DNA from: Mangrovimonas yunxiaonensis
Lineage (GTDB): Bacteria > Bacteroidota > Bacteroidia > Flavobacteriales > Flavobacteriaceae
Length of the DNA: 64,000 bases
NCBI RefSeq assembly: GCF_000733475.1
Contig: NZ_JPFK01000005.1
Span: forward strand, 620,001 to 684,000
Direction of reading: 5' to 3'
Positions 42,194 to 50,781 of the stretch are shown in pieces. Within the stretch, counting starts at the first letter, position 1. Each line of letters begins with the position of its first letter. A model generated the notes under the pieces. It had not been told where the DNA came from, did not search any database, and saw only the letters and a list, made by a program, of their open reading frames with translations. Made by a program: the position numbers and the translations under genes.

Positions 42194-44335
42194 ATGAAAA
42201 GTAATTATAGAATATTGATGTTAATGCTCTTATTGGCATTTGCGTCATGCAGTTTTACGTCCAAAAAGTTTGAGAATCCAGACAAGGACAAGCTGTTGGT
42301 ACAGGTGATCACCTTTGTTTTGGAGCGTGGGCATTTCGATCCTAAAGATTTAAACGACGATTTTTCCGAAGGTGTGTTTGATGCTTATTTAGAACAACTC
42401 GATCCGTTAAAAAGGTATTTTATAAAATCGGACATTAAAGAGTTCGAAGCCTATAAATACGAAATAGACGACCAACTCAGGTCTAACGATATTTCGTTTT
42501 TTAACCTAACCTACGATAGGCTCATACAAAGAATAGACGAAGCCAAAATTATTTATAAAGAGGTTTTGGCCCAGCCTTTCAATTATACCTTGGATGAAAC
42601 GTATAGCTCCGATTACGAAAACCAAGATTATGTAAAAAGCAAACGCCTGCTAAAAGACCGTTGGAGAAAACAGCTTAAGTTTTCTAATTTAGCCAATTAC
42701 GATGCCTTAATGCAGGAGCGAAACAATGCCGAGACCGCCGCAGAAGACGAAGTCAACGCAGCGCCAAAAACCATAGAAGCACTAGAAAAAGAGGCCAGGG
42801 AAGAAACCCTGAAAACCATAGACAACTACTATACCGATTATGTAGACGACCTGTTGCGAAAAGATTGGTTTGCCATGTATGTTAATGCGATAGTAGAAGC
42901 GTTCGACCCACACACATTCTATTTTGCTCCAGAAGATAAGGACCGTTTCGATCAGCAAATGTCGGGCAAATTAGAAGGCATTGGCGCTAGACTTCAAAAG
43001 CGTATGGACAATACCAAAATAGTCGAGCTAATTTCTGGTGGGCCCGCATGGCGAGGACAAGAGCTGGAAGTGGGCGACATTATTGTAAAAGTTCGTCAAG
43101 AGTTTGAAGAAGAGGCGGTGAATATTGTAGGCATGCGCCTAGACGATGCCATTAAACTAATTAAAGGTCCAAAAGGGACTAAGGTTATCTTAACGGTTAA
43201 GAAGGTCGATGGTACCCACGAAGAGATTGCTATTGTAAGAGATGTTGTCGAGCTGGAAGAAACCTATGCAAAATCTTCAATAGTAAAGAAAAACAACCAG
43301 ACATTTGGGGTGATAAACTTGCCTAAGTTTTATGTGGATTTCGAAGATTATAAAAACCGAAATGCTGCTTCCGATGTTAAAAAGGAAATCGAACGCTTAA
43401 AGGAACAAGGCGTAGAAGGCTTGGTGTTAGACTTAAGAAACAATGGCGGAGGTTCCCTGCAAACAGTTGTCGATATTGCCGGGCTGTTTATTAAAGATGG
43501 TCCTATTGTTCAAGTGAGATCAACAGGCGAACCAAAAGAAATATTAAAGGATAAAGACCGCTCTATTGTGTGGGATGGTCCTTTGGTGATTATGGTTAAC
43601 GAACTGTCTGCCTCAGCATCAGAAATCCTAGCTGCCGCCATGCAAGATTACAAGCGTGGAATTATTATAGGAAGCAAACAAACTTATGGTAAAGGAACAG
43701 TTCAAAATGTTTTGGACTTAAACCGTATGGTGCGAAATAATAGGGATGGCGATTTGGGAGCGCTTAAAATAACCACCCAGAAATTTTACCGTGTTAACGG
43801 TAGTTCAACACAATTGGAAGGCGTTAAAAGCGATGTTGTTGTTCCAGATAGGTATTCGTATATAAACGTGGGTGAAAAGGATCTTGAAAATCCATTGCCT
43901 TACGATAAGATAGAATCTGTAGACCACGCCTTTTGGGATGGCTATTACGATTACGAAGAAGCCATAAAGAACAGTGAAGCGCGAATGCGCAACAACAGCC
44001 AATTAAAGCTTATAGACGAGAATGCGAAATGGGTAAAAGAGCGCATGGACGAAACGACACATCCGCTAAATTACGAAGCGTATGCCAGTAAACTGGAGGA
44101 AAATGAAGCGGTGGCCAAAATGTTTGATAAAATTGCAGACTACCAAACAAATTTAACCTTCGAGTCGCTGCCTTACGAACAGGAGATGTTCCTTAAAGAT
44201 ACCGTGCTGGAAGACAAGCGAAACCGTTGGCATAAAAGTTTAAGCCAAGATGTGTATATAGAAGAAGCGCTTAATGTATTAGAAGATTTAAAACTGTCTT
44301 ACAGCATTAAAAAAGTAGCTACAGTAAAAGACTAA
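42194..44335 (+). CDS. C-terminal processing (tail-specific) protease Prc, S41
   Basis: A 713-residue periplasmic protease. I take the ATG at 42194 because it gives a short basic start and a lipoprotein signal ending in LLAFASC. The frame is open to a GTG at 42149, and ATGs at 42158 and 42179-42182 are alternatives. After the N-terminal domain (LEQLDPLKRYF) comes a PDZ domain (ISGGPAWRGQELEVGDIIVK). The catalytic block SASASEILAAAMQDY supplies the nucleophile (S474) and YGKGTVQ the lysine (K500). A C-terminal DUF3340-type region follows. It trims or degrades envelope proteins. Confidence 0.9.
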   Translation: MKSNYRILMLMLLLAFASCSFTSKKFENPDKDKLLVQVITFVLERGHFDPKDLNDDFSEGVFDAYLEQLDPLKRYFIKSDIKEFEAYKYEIDDQLRSNDISFFNLTYDRLIQRIDEAKIIYKEVLAQPFNYTLDETYSSDYENQDYVKSKRLLKDRWRKQLKFSNLANYDALMQERNNAETAAEDEVNAAPKTIEALEKEAREETLKTIDNYYTDYVDDLLRKDWFAMYVNAIVEAFDPHTFYFAPEDKDRFDQQMSGKLEGIGARLQKRMDNTKIVELISGGPAWRGQELEVGDIIVKVRQEFEEEAVNIVGMRLDDAIKLIKGPKGTKVILTVKKVDGTHEEIAIVRDVVELEETYAKSSIVKKNNQTFGVINLPKFYVDFEDYKNRNAASDVKKEIERLKEQGVEGLVLDLRNNGGGSLQTVVDIAGLFIKDGPIVQVRSTGEPKEILKDKDRSIVWDGPLVIMVNELSASASEILAAAMQDYKRGIIIGSKQTYGKGTVQNVLDLNRMVRNNRDGDLGALKITTQKFYRVNGSSTQLEGVKSDVVVPDRYSYINVGEKDLENPLPYDKIESVDHAFWDGYYDYEEAIKNSEARMRNNSQLKLIDENAKWVKERMDETTHPLNYEAYASKLEENEAVAKMFDKIADYQTNLTFESLPYEQEMFLKDTVLEDKRNRWHKSLSQDVYIEEALNVLEDLKLSYSIKKVATVKD

Positions 44336-44341
44336 GCATTT

Positions 44342-45427
44342 ATGGCTTACAATTCAAACGCATTGAGTGCTTTGGCGCTCCAAAAATTCAAGACAAATTT
44401 TTGGGGCGTTTTTAGTTTGGTAGTTATAATCTGCATAGGGCTAATAGCCGTGTTTGCGTATGTTATTGCCCCAGATAATTCGCAAAATGCCAATCAAATG
44501 CATTTGGCCATTCACTCCAAAGCCCCGGGATTTAAAGTCGATATGCTAAGCATACCGTCTAATTTAGAATCGGACCAGGGGTTGTTTAATAAACTGTTTT
44601 TTGGAAAAAAGGTCGTGGCTAATAGTGTTCCGGTTTCTGCGCATCACATTAAAAACGATACGCTGTTTTATACCGAATATGCTTCCGATGGCCTGAAAGG
44701 AATACAAAAATCATTGGCAATACCCGCAACAGGCGAGCAACCCTTTGTTGCAAAGCAAACCTTTTTGTTTGGCACCGATAAGTATGGTAGAGATTTGTTG
44801 AGCCGTGTTTTGGTGGGTGCCCGGATTTCGTTTTTTATTGGTTTTGTAGCCGTGCTTATCTCATTGTTTATTGGGGTTGTTCTGGGCAGCCTGTCGGGAT
44901 ATTTTGGCGGTAAGACCGATGCAGTAATTATGTGGCTCATTAATGTAACCTGGTCCATACCAACCTTGCTTTTGGTAATAGCCATTACCTTAGCCTTAGG
45001 AAAAGGGTTTTGGCAGGTTTTTATAGCGGTGGGTTTAACCATGTGGGTCGAGGTGGCTCGTGTGGTTAGGGGGCAGATTAAAGGCGTAAAAAACATGCAA
45101 TACGTTACGGCGGCCAAAGCGTTAGGCTACGGGGATGTTAGAATTATCATCAGGCATGTGCTTCCCAATATTATGGCGCCCGTTATTGTTATCTGTGCGG
45201 CCAATTTTGCAGCAGCAATCTTAATAGAAAGCGGGTTGAGCTTTTTAGGTATTGGGGCGCAACCGCCCATGGCTAGTTGGGGTGCTATGATAAAAGACCA
45301 CTACAACTACATTATTTTAGGGAAACCCTATCTGGCATTAATCCCCGGCCTGTGTATTATGGTCTTGGTTATGGCATTTATGCTTATGGGTAATGCGCTT
45401 AGAGATGCTTTGGAAGTTAAAGTTTAA
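44342..45427 (+). CDS. OppC/DppC-type ABC transporter permease
   Basis: A 361-residue permease with one N-terminal helix and a soluble insert of about 100 residues that ends in FLFGTDKYGRDLLSRVLVGAR. Five membrane helices follow. The EAA-type loop (AAKALGYGDVRIIIRHVLPN) contacts the ATPase. This is the C-subunit of peptide/nickel transporters. No OppA, OppB, OppD or OppF gene is in the window, so its partners must be encoded elsewhere. It lies 6 bases after prc and converges with engB, sharing four bases. Confidence 0.88.
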   Translation: MAYNSNALSALALQKFKTNFWGVFSLVVIICIGLIAVFAYVIAPDNSQNANQMHLAIHSKAPGFKVDMLSIPSNLESDQGLFNKLFFGKKVVANSVPVSAHHIKNDTLFYTEYASDGLKGIQKSLAIPATGEQPFVAKQTFLFGTDKYGRDLLSRVLVGARISFFIGFVAVLISLFIGVVLGSLSGYFGGKTDAVIMWLINVTWSIPTLLLVIAITLALGKGFWQVFIAVGLTMWVEVARVVRGQIKGVKNMQYVTAAKALGYGDVRIIIRHVLPNIMAPVIVICAANFAAAILIESGLSFLGIGAQPPMASWGAMIKDHYNYIILGKPYLALIPGLCIMVLVMAFMLMGNALRDALEVKV

Positions 45428-46029
45428 GAGCTTCGTAAAGACTGATTAATGTTGTCGATGTAACCTAAAAGTTCGTCCTTGCCCATATTTTTTGTCGAGG
45501 AGGTTACAAAATAATTAGGCATGTCTTCCCAAAATTCTAATAAAATGGTTTTGTAGCTTTCTATGTGATTTTCAATCGCTTTGGGTTTTAGTTTGTCGGC
45601 CTTGGTAAATACAATAGAGAATGGAATCAGGTTTTCACCCAGCCATTGCATAAATTCCAAATCGATGGGTTGCGGGTCGTGCCTAATGTCTACAAGAACA
45701 AAGCCGCATACCAACTGCTTGCGCTTTTCAAAATATTGGGTAATAAATTTTTGAAAGGTCTTTTTTGTACTTTTCGAAACTCTGGCGTAACCATAACCGG
45801 GTAAGTCCACCAAATGCCAGTTTTTGTTTATTAAAAAGTGATTAATCAGCTGTGTTTTTCCTGGTTTTCCAGAAGTTTTAGCTAACTTTTTTTTGCCGGT
45901 TAGCATATTAATCAAAGACGATTTGCCCACATTACTTCGTCCAATAAAGGCATATTCGGGTAGATTGTTGTTGGGGCATTTGCTAACCTCAGAATTACTT
46001 ACAATAAACTCAGCCGATTTTATATCCAT
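45424..46029 (-). CDS. engB: ribosome biogenesis GTPase EngB/YsxC
   Basis: A 201-residue Era-like GTPase needed for 50S subunit assembly. G1 is GRSNVGKSSL, G3 is DLPGYGYARVS, G4 is TKADKLK and G5 is TSSTKN. Length and motifs are typical and no domain is added. It lies 12 bases after the alpha/beta hydrolase gene on the minus strand, so the two are probably cotranscribed from the promoter near 46840. Confidence 0.95.
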   Translation of the reverse strand: MDIKSAEFIVSNSEVSKCPNNNLPEYAFIGRSNVGKSSLINMLTGKKKLAKTSGKPGKTQLINHFLINKNWHLVDLPGYGYARVSKSTKKTFQKFITQYFEKRKQLVCGFVLVDIRHDPQPIDLEFMQWLGENLIPFSIVFTKADKLKPKAIENHIESYKTILLEFWEDMPNYFVTSSTKNMGKDELLGYIDNINQSLRSS

Positions 46030-46041
46030 AGGAGGGGTGTT

Positions 46042-46806
46042 TTAAAAGCCTCGTTTAGTAAGCCACGCATCAAGAATGGTGTTGAACGTTTCTGGGTGCT
46101 CCATCATGGCCGCATGCCCACATTTATCAATCCAGTATAGGTCCGAATCTGGCAACAGCTCATGAAATTCTTCAGCCACCTCTGGCGGGGTTACCGTGTC
46201 GTTCCTGCCCCAAATAATGCAGGTAGGAACGTGCATTTTTGGCAAATCGTTAGACATGTTGTGCCTAATGGCGCTTTTTGCTATGGCTAGGGTTTTTATT
46301 AGTTTGTTGCGGTCGTTTACCGTTTCGTAAACCTCGTCTACAATGGCTTTGGTAGCCACCTCGGGGTCGTAAAAAACATCTTGAGCCTTTTTCTTAATCA
46401 CCTCATAGTCGCTACGCTTGGTGTAACCGCTACCCATGGCACTTTCGTATAGGCCAGAACTCCCGGTTATAACAAGTGCTTTTACCTTCTCTGGAAACAT
46501 TTTGGTATGGTATAGTCCAATGTGGCCGCCAAGAGAATTCCCCAGTAAAATAACCTCTTCAAAACCTTTAAAATCAATAAAGTCGTGCAGGTATTTTGCG
46601 AAACTTTTAACATTGGTTTTTAGCAACGACATGGAGTAGATAGGAAGTTCGGGAATGACGATTTTGTATCCGGTCTGACTAAAGTGTGAGGTCACAGAGT
46701 CGAAATTACTTAACCCGCCCATTAATCCGTGTAAAACAATAATTGGCGTGCCTTCTCCTACCTCAATATAGCTGTAGTTTTTTTCTTTTTTTAGTCTATG
46801 CGTCAT
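46042..46806 (-). CDS. alpha/beta-fold hydrolase
   Basis: A 254-residue soluble serine hydrolase. Visible elements are IVLHGLMGGLSNFD (oxyanion), LGNSLGGHIG (nucleophile elbow), IWGRNDTVTPPE (acid) and DKCGHAAMMEHPE (His). There is no signal peptide. The family includes esterases, haloperoxidase-like enzymes and MhpC-type C-C hydrolases, and the substrate is not visible. It is the first gene of a two-gene unit with engB. Confidence 0.88.
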   Translation of the reverse strand: MTHRLKKEKNYSYIEVGEGTPIIVLHGLMGGLSNFDSVTSHFSQTGYKIVIPELPIYSMSLLKTNVKSFAKYLHDFIDFKGFEEVILLGNSLGGHIGLYHTKMFPEKVKALVITGSSGLYESAMGSGYTKRSDYEVIKKKAQDVFYDPEVATKAIVDEVYETVNDRNKLIKTLAIAKSAIRHNMSNDLPKMHVPTCIIWGRNDTVTPPEVAEEFHELLPDSDLYWIDKCGHAAMMEHPETFNTILDAWLTKRGF

Positions 46807-46832
46807 TAATTAGTTGGTCTTGATCGTTAGAG

Positions 46833-46865
46833 CAAATATAGTCAAATCATTCCTAATATAAGCAA
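46833..46865 (-). promoter_or_regulatory. promoter of the hydrolase-engB unit
   Basis: On the minus strand, TTG (46865-46863) is followed after 22 bases by TATATTTG (46840-46833), a complete TTG/TAnnTTTG promoter of the flavobacterial type. The start codon is 27 bases downstream. This is the best-formed promoter pair in the window. Confidence 0.6.
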
Positions 46866-47023
46866 TTATTGCAGCAAGCATCTCGCGATGGCAAATCGAG
46901 ATATTAACAAAAAGGCACCGTTGCCTTTCAATGTTGAAACCTGTTAAAAGCCAAGGAAGAAGCCTGTGTGCTGTGCTTTTTGGCTGGGTTTTTAGAGGCT
47001 TTAATCGAAAAATTATTAACAAA

Positions 47024-47049
47024 GTGGGAAATTGTGGTAAAATGTGGTA
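47024..47049 (+). promoter_or_regulatory. MraZ operator, three direct repeats
   Basis: Three direct repeats of GTGG(G/T)A start at 47024, 47034 and 47044, with 4-base spacers and exact 10-base periodicity. MraZ of E. coli and Mycoplasma binds GTGG-type repeats of this spacing upstream of its own gene. The array lies over the -33 region, just ahead of a -7 element at 47060. This fits autorepression of the whole dcw operon. The remaining upstream gap (46866-47023) also has dyads at 46881-46901 (TCTCG/CGAGA) and 46911-46928 (AAAGGCA/TGCCTTT). Confidence 0.75.
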
Positions 47050-47059
47050 TATTTTTCGA

Positions 47060-47067
47060 TATATTTG
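47060..47067 (+). promoter_or_regulatory. -7 element of the dcw operon
   Basis: TATATTTG fully matches TAnnTTTG, 22 bases ahead of the mraZ TTG start and 10 bases after the last MraZ repeat. The nearest upstream TTG (47032-47034) lies 25 bases away, slightly more than usual. Confidence 0.55.
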
Positions 47068-47089
47068 AATTTTAAAGATTGTTTAGCTT

Positions 47090-47557
47090 TTGAACTCATT
47101 AATAGGAACATATGAATGCAAAGTAGACGCCAAAGGCAGGTTAATGTTGCCTTCTGTGCTAAAAAAGCAGTTGGCAGGTGTGCTTCAGGATGGGTTTGTG
47201 CTTAAGCGAGCCGTGTTTCAGCCGTGTTTGGAATTGTATCCTATGGCCGAGTGGCAAGCGCTTATGCAAAAAGTGAACAAATTAAACCGATTTAAGAAAA
47301 AGAACAACGATTTTATTCGACGCTTTACGGCTGGGGTAAAACCCATAGAGGTCGATGCGTCTGGAAGGTTGTTAATCCCTAAGGATTTAGTGGTTTTTGC
47401 AGGCATCTCAAAAAATATTGTGGTGTCTTCTGCAGTAAACATTCTCGAGATTTGGGATAAAGATAAATATGAAGCGGCTATTGATGATGCGGCGTTGGAT
47501 TTTGCCGATTTAGCCGAAGAAGTAATGGGTCAAGATGAAGCAGATGGAATATCATAA
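47090..47557 (+). CDS. mraZ: transcriptional regulator MraZ
   Basis: A 155-residue AbrB-like DNA-binding protein with two MraZ repeats: GTYECKVDAKGRLMLPSVLK at the start and PIEVDASGRLLIPKDLVVF at about 87-105. It controls the division and cell-wall operon that follows and binds GTGG repeats upstream of itself, three of which are visible. The start codon is TTG at 47090. The residues after it (NSLIGTYE) match the usual N-terminus, and a TAG lies two codons upstream in frame, so no ATG is possible. It overlaps rsmH by 23 bases. Confidence 0.95.
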   Translation: MNSLIGTYECKVDAKGRLMLPSVLKKQLAGVLQDGFVLKRAVFQPCLELYPMAEWQALMQKVNKLNRFKKKNNDFIRRFTAGVKPIEVDASGRLLIPKDLVVFAGISKNIVVSSAVNILEIWDKDKYEAAIDDAALDFADLAEEVMGQDEADGIS

Positions 47558-48440
47558 TCCGGTATTGTTGCACGAGTCGGTCGATGGATTAAACATCGTT
47601 GCAGATGGTGTGTATGTTGATGTGACCTTTGGTGGCGGTGGCCATAGTAAAGAAATATTAAGCAGGCTAGGCGATCACGGCAGGTTGTTTGCCTTCGACC
47701 AGGATAAAGATGCGCTGGAAAATGCATTGGATGACGATAGGTTTGTGTTGATTAATGAAAATTTTAGGTATATCAAGCGGTTTTTAAGACTGTACGGTGT
47801 GAGAAAGGTCGATGGGATTTTGGCCGATTTTGGCGTGTCATCCCATCAGTTCGATGTGCCGGAACGCGGGTTTTCTACCCGATTTGATGCCGCTCTAGAC
47901 ATGCGTATGAACCAAGGCGATAAGCTTTCGGCCTTTCATGTGGTTAACGAATATGACGAGAAGCATCTAGCGGAGATTTTTCGTCAATATGGCGAATTGC
48001 GGCAAGCACCGGCAATGGCTAGGGAGATTGTACACCAGCGAAAAACAGAGGCGATTACTACAGGTAAGGAGTTAAAGGAGGTGCTGTCCAAGTTTTTAGG
48101 GCATCGCCACGAGAATAAAGTTTTGGCGCAAATATATCAGGCGCTCCGAATAGAGGTTAACCAGGAGTTGGAAGTGATTAAGGCGTTTTTGCTTCAGGTG
48201 CCCGAGCTGTTAAATCCCAAAGGACGGTTAAGTGCCATCTCGTACCACTCGTTAGAAGATCGTTTGGTAAAACGGTTCATAAGAAATGGCCTGTTTGAAG
48301 GTGAGCCGGAAAAAGATATTTATGGCAACGTAGAGGTGCCTTTAAAAAAAGTGGGCGGCTTAATTGTGCCTTCAGCAGCAGAAATCCAACAGAACAGCAG
48401 GGCGAGAAGCGCGAAGCTTCGGGTGGCAGAAAAACTATAA
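47535..48440 (+). CDS. rsmH: 16S rRNA (cytosine-1402-N4)-methyltransferase
   Basis: A 301-residue SAM-dependent methyltransferase (formerly MraW). Clear blocks are YHNPVLLHESVDGLN, VDVTFGGGGHSKEIL (SAM site), LADFGVSSHQFD, RGFSTRFDAALDMRM and ISYHSLEDRLVKRF. It methylates C1402 in the decoding centre of 16S rRNA. Two ATGs are possible (47535 and 47544), both inside the mraZ coding region. It sits second in the dcw operon, its usual place. Confidence 0.95.
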   Translation: MKQMEYHNPVLLHESVDGLNIVADGVYVDVTFGGGGHSKEILSRLGDHGRLFAFDQDKDALENALDDDRFVLINENFRYIKRFLRLYGVRKVDGILADFGVSSHQFDVPERGFSTRFDAALDMRMNQGDKLSAFHVVNEYDEKHLAEIFRQYGELRQAPAMAREIVHQRKTEAITTGKELKEVLSKFLGHRHENKVLAQIYQALRIEVNQELEVIKAFLLQVPELLNPKGRLSAISYHSLEDRLVKRFIRNGLFEGEPEKDIYGNVEVPLKKVGGLIVPSAAEIQQNSRARSAKLRVAEKL

Positions 48441-48446
48441 AGTGTC

Positions 48447-48764
48447 GTGAAAAGAAAAATCTATAACATTCTAAAAGGTAAGTTTTTAGTTAATGATGAT
48501 GCTTTTAAAAATTGGCGCATGATTCTGTTTTTGTCCGTATTGGCCTTAATTATGATTGCCAGCTCACACAGCGCCGATAGGAAGGTGCACGAAGTAGCAA
48601 GGCTAAAAGATGAGGTGCGGGAATTGCATTCGCGATTTGTAGAGGGCCGAAGTGAGCTTATGGGCTTAAAAAAAGAGACGGTTGTAGAGCACAGAATGAA
48701 AGAAAAAGGGATTTTTATTTCGGAAATCCCGCCAACAAAAATCAAAGTAAAATCTAAAAAGTAA
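48447..48764 (+). CDS. ftsL: FtsL-like division protein
   Basis: A 105-residue bitopic protein. It has a short cytoplasmic basic start, one membrane helix (WRMILFLSVLALIMIASSHS) and a periplasmic heptad-rich region (VARLKDEVRELHSRFVEGRS). This is the layout of FtsL, which joins FtsQ and the FtsWI synthase. The sequence is specific to Bacteroidota, so the call rests on layout and position between rsmH and ftsI. Translation starts at GTG (48447), 6 bases after the rsmH stop. Confidence 0.85.
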   Translation: MKRKIYNILKGKFLVNDDAFKNWRMILFLSVLALIMIASSHSADRKVHEVARLKDEVRELHSRFVEGRSELMGLKKETVVEHRMKEKGIFISEIPPTKIKVKSKK

Positions 48765-48771
48765 GTTCGGC

Positions 48772-50781
48772 TTGGCAGTAAATGAGAAGAACATATTAAA
48801 CCGATTGTATTTTATAGCAGGATGTATGTTCATCTTCGCGCTACTCATTGTGTTTAAACTTTTGAGCATTCAATTTGTTCAAGGCGAAAAATACAAGAGC
48901 ATGGCCGAGAAGCGTTTGGTGAAGAACGTGACCATTCCCGCAAATAGGGGCAATATTTACTCGGTAGATGGCAACCTGTTGGCAACCTCAATACCTAAGT
49001 ACGATATCAGGATCGATGCCGTTACACCAACCTCAAAAGTATTTGAAGAAAACATAAAAGCGCTTTCCGATTCGTTGGCGGTCTATTACGGGAAACCGTC
49101 TGCCAACTACCAGAAAAAATTAAGAGCGGCTAGGGCAAACCGAAACCGCTATTACCTTTTGGCGCGAAATGTAGGCTATTCAGATTATATGCGTTTTAGA
49201 AGCTTCCCGCTTTTAAAATTGGGAGCGTTTAAGGGCGGGCTGATTGTTGAGCAAACCACCAAACGGGAATACCCTATGGGGGGCGTAGCGCAAAGAACCA
49301 TTGGTTACGAGCGTGTTGATGATGCGGGCAATGTAACACGTCCGGGGCTAGATGGTGCCTTTGGAGCTAAGTATTTAAGCGGGGTTGATGGCAAGCGCTT
49401 AAAACAAAAAATAGGAAACGGCCAATGGAAACCTGTGGCAGATTACAATCAGGTAGAGCCACAAGATGGTTACGATGTGTATACCACCATAAGCAGCAAC
49501 ATTCAGGATATTGCGCACCATGCCTTATTACAGCAGTTAGAATATTATAAGGCTGAACACGGTTGTGTGGTGGTTATGGAGGTTAAAACCGGCGAAGTAA
49601 GGGCGATTTCTAATTTGGCAAGGACAGAGGAAGGGAATTATTACGAAAAGCGCAACTATGCCGTTTGGGAGTCGCATGAACCAGGCTCTACATTTAAAAC
49701 CATGGTGCTTACAGCGGCCTTGGAGGATAAAGTGGTAGATACCGCAACCATAGTTGATACTGGGCATGGGAGAAAACGTTTTTACGGAAGGGATATTACC
49801 GATTCCAAATATGGAGGCTATGGTAAGATTTCAATAGCACGGGCCTTGGAGGTGTCGTCTAATATTGGTCTGGCAACAGTTGTAGATCAAAACTACTCCC
49901 AACAGCCAGAAAAGTTCTTAAACAGATTGAAATCTTGGGGGTTAGACAAGCCTTTAGGTTTACCTATAATTGGCGAGGGCGATCCTGTAATACCGGGGCC
50001 GGGGCATAAGCTTTGGAGTAAAAATGCACTGCCTTCAATGGCCTATGGGTATAACCTACGCCTAACGCCGCTACAGGTGTTAACGTTTTACAATGCCATT
50101 GCCAACGATGGGGTTATGGTAAAACCAAGATTTATAAAACGGGTTAAGGAGCTTAACCGCGAGATAGAGCATTTCGACCGCCAGGTTATTAATGATAAAA
50201 TCTGTTCAGACGAAACGGTGAAACAAATGCAGGAAGTGTTAAAGAATGTGGTGGTGCGCGGAACAGGGCGTTCGTTGTATTCGCCTTACTTCTCTATGGC
50301 AGGAAAAACAGGAACGGCCAAGACAGAATATTGGATGGACGATTGGAATGACGACCCGAGGTATGTGTCGTCGTTTGCAGGTTATTTTCCCGCTCAAAAC
50401 CCTAAGTACTCCTGCATTGTCATCATACACAAGCCCAGCATCAAGAAAGGGTATTATGGCGCCGATGTTTCGGGGCCGGTATTTAAACGAATTGCCCAAA
50501 AAATATTTACCGAAACACCAATTGTAGAGGAGTTGGAGTCTTTAGAGGTGGCAAGTCAGGTGGCAGATAAGAGCTATAAAGGGTATTACGATATCGCCCA
50601 AACATATAAAACAATCATGCCAAGTGTGGTAGGAATGCCAGTGATGGATGCCGTAGCATTATTGGAAAACATGGAGGTGTCAATTAAGGTTAAAGTGCAG
50701 GGTAGTGGTGAAGTGGCGTCGCAGTCGGTCGCTAAAGGCGAAAAGTTAAAAAAAGGTCAAACAGTCGTGATCAAAGCATAA
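48772..50781 (+). CDS. ftsI: penicillin-binding protein 3-type transpeptidase
   Basis: A 669-residue class B PBP that cross-links septal peptidoglycan. One N-terminal membrane helix (IAGCMFIFALLIVFKLL) is followed by the dimerisation domain (ANRGNIYSVDGNLLATS) and then the transpeptidase domain. That domain contains STFK (S306-K309), SSN (362-364) and KTG (512-514). A single PASTA domain lies at the C-terminus (VVGMPVMDAVALLE). The start is the TTG at 48772. The next in-frame Met lies inside the membrane helix and would remove conserved residues. Confidence 0.93.
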   Translation: MAVNEKNILNRLYFIAGCMFIFALLIVFKLLSIQFVQGEKYKSMAEKRLVKNVTIPANRGNIYSVDGNLLATSIPKYDIRIDAVTPTSKVFEENIKALSDSLAVYYGKPSANYQKKLRAARANRNRYYLLARNVGYSDYMRFRSFPLLKLGAFKGGLIVEQTTKREYPMGGVAQRTIGYERVDDAGNVTRPGLDGAFGAKYLSGVDGKRLKQKIGNGQWKPVADYNQVEPQDGYDVYTTISSNIQDIAHHALLQQLEYYKAEHGCVVVMEVKTGEVRAISNLARTEEGNYYEKRNYAVWESHEPGSTFKTMVLTAALEDKVVDTATIVDTGHGRKRFYGRDITDSKYGGYGKISIARALEVSSNIGLATVVDQNYSQQPEKFLNRLKSWGLDKPLGLPIIGEGDPVIPGPGHKLWSKNALPSMAYGYNLRLTPLQVLTFYNAIANDGVMVKPRFIKRVKELNREIEHFDRQVINDKICSDETVKQMQEVLKNVVVRGTGRSLYSPYFSMAGKTGTAKTEYWMDDWNDDPRYVSSFAGYFPAQNPKYSCIVIIHKPSIKKGYYGADVSGPVFKRIAQKIFTETPIVEELESLEVASQVADKSYKGYYDIAQTYKTIMPSVVGMPVMDAVALLENMEVSIKVKVQGSGEVASQSVAKGEKLKKGQTVVIKA

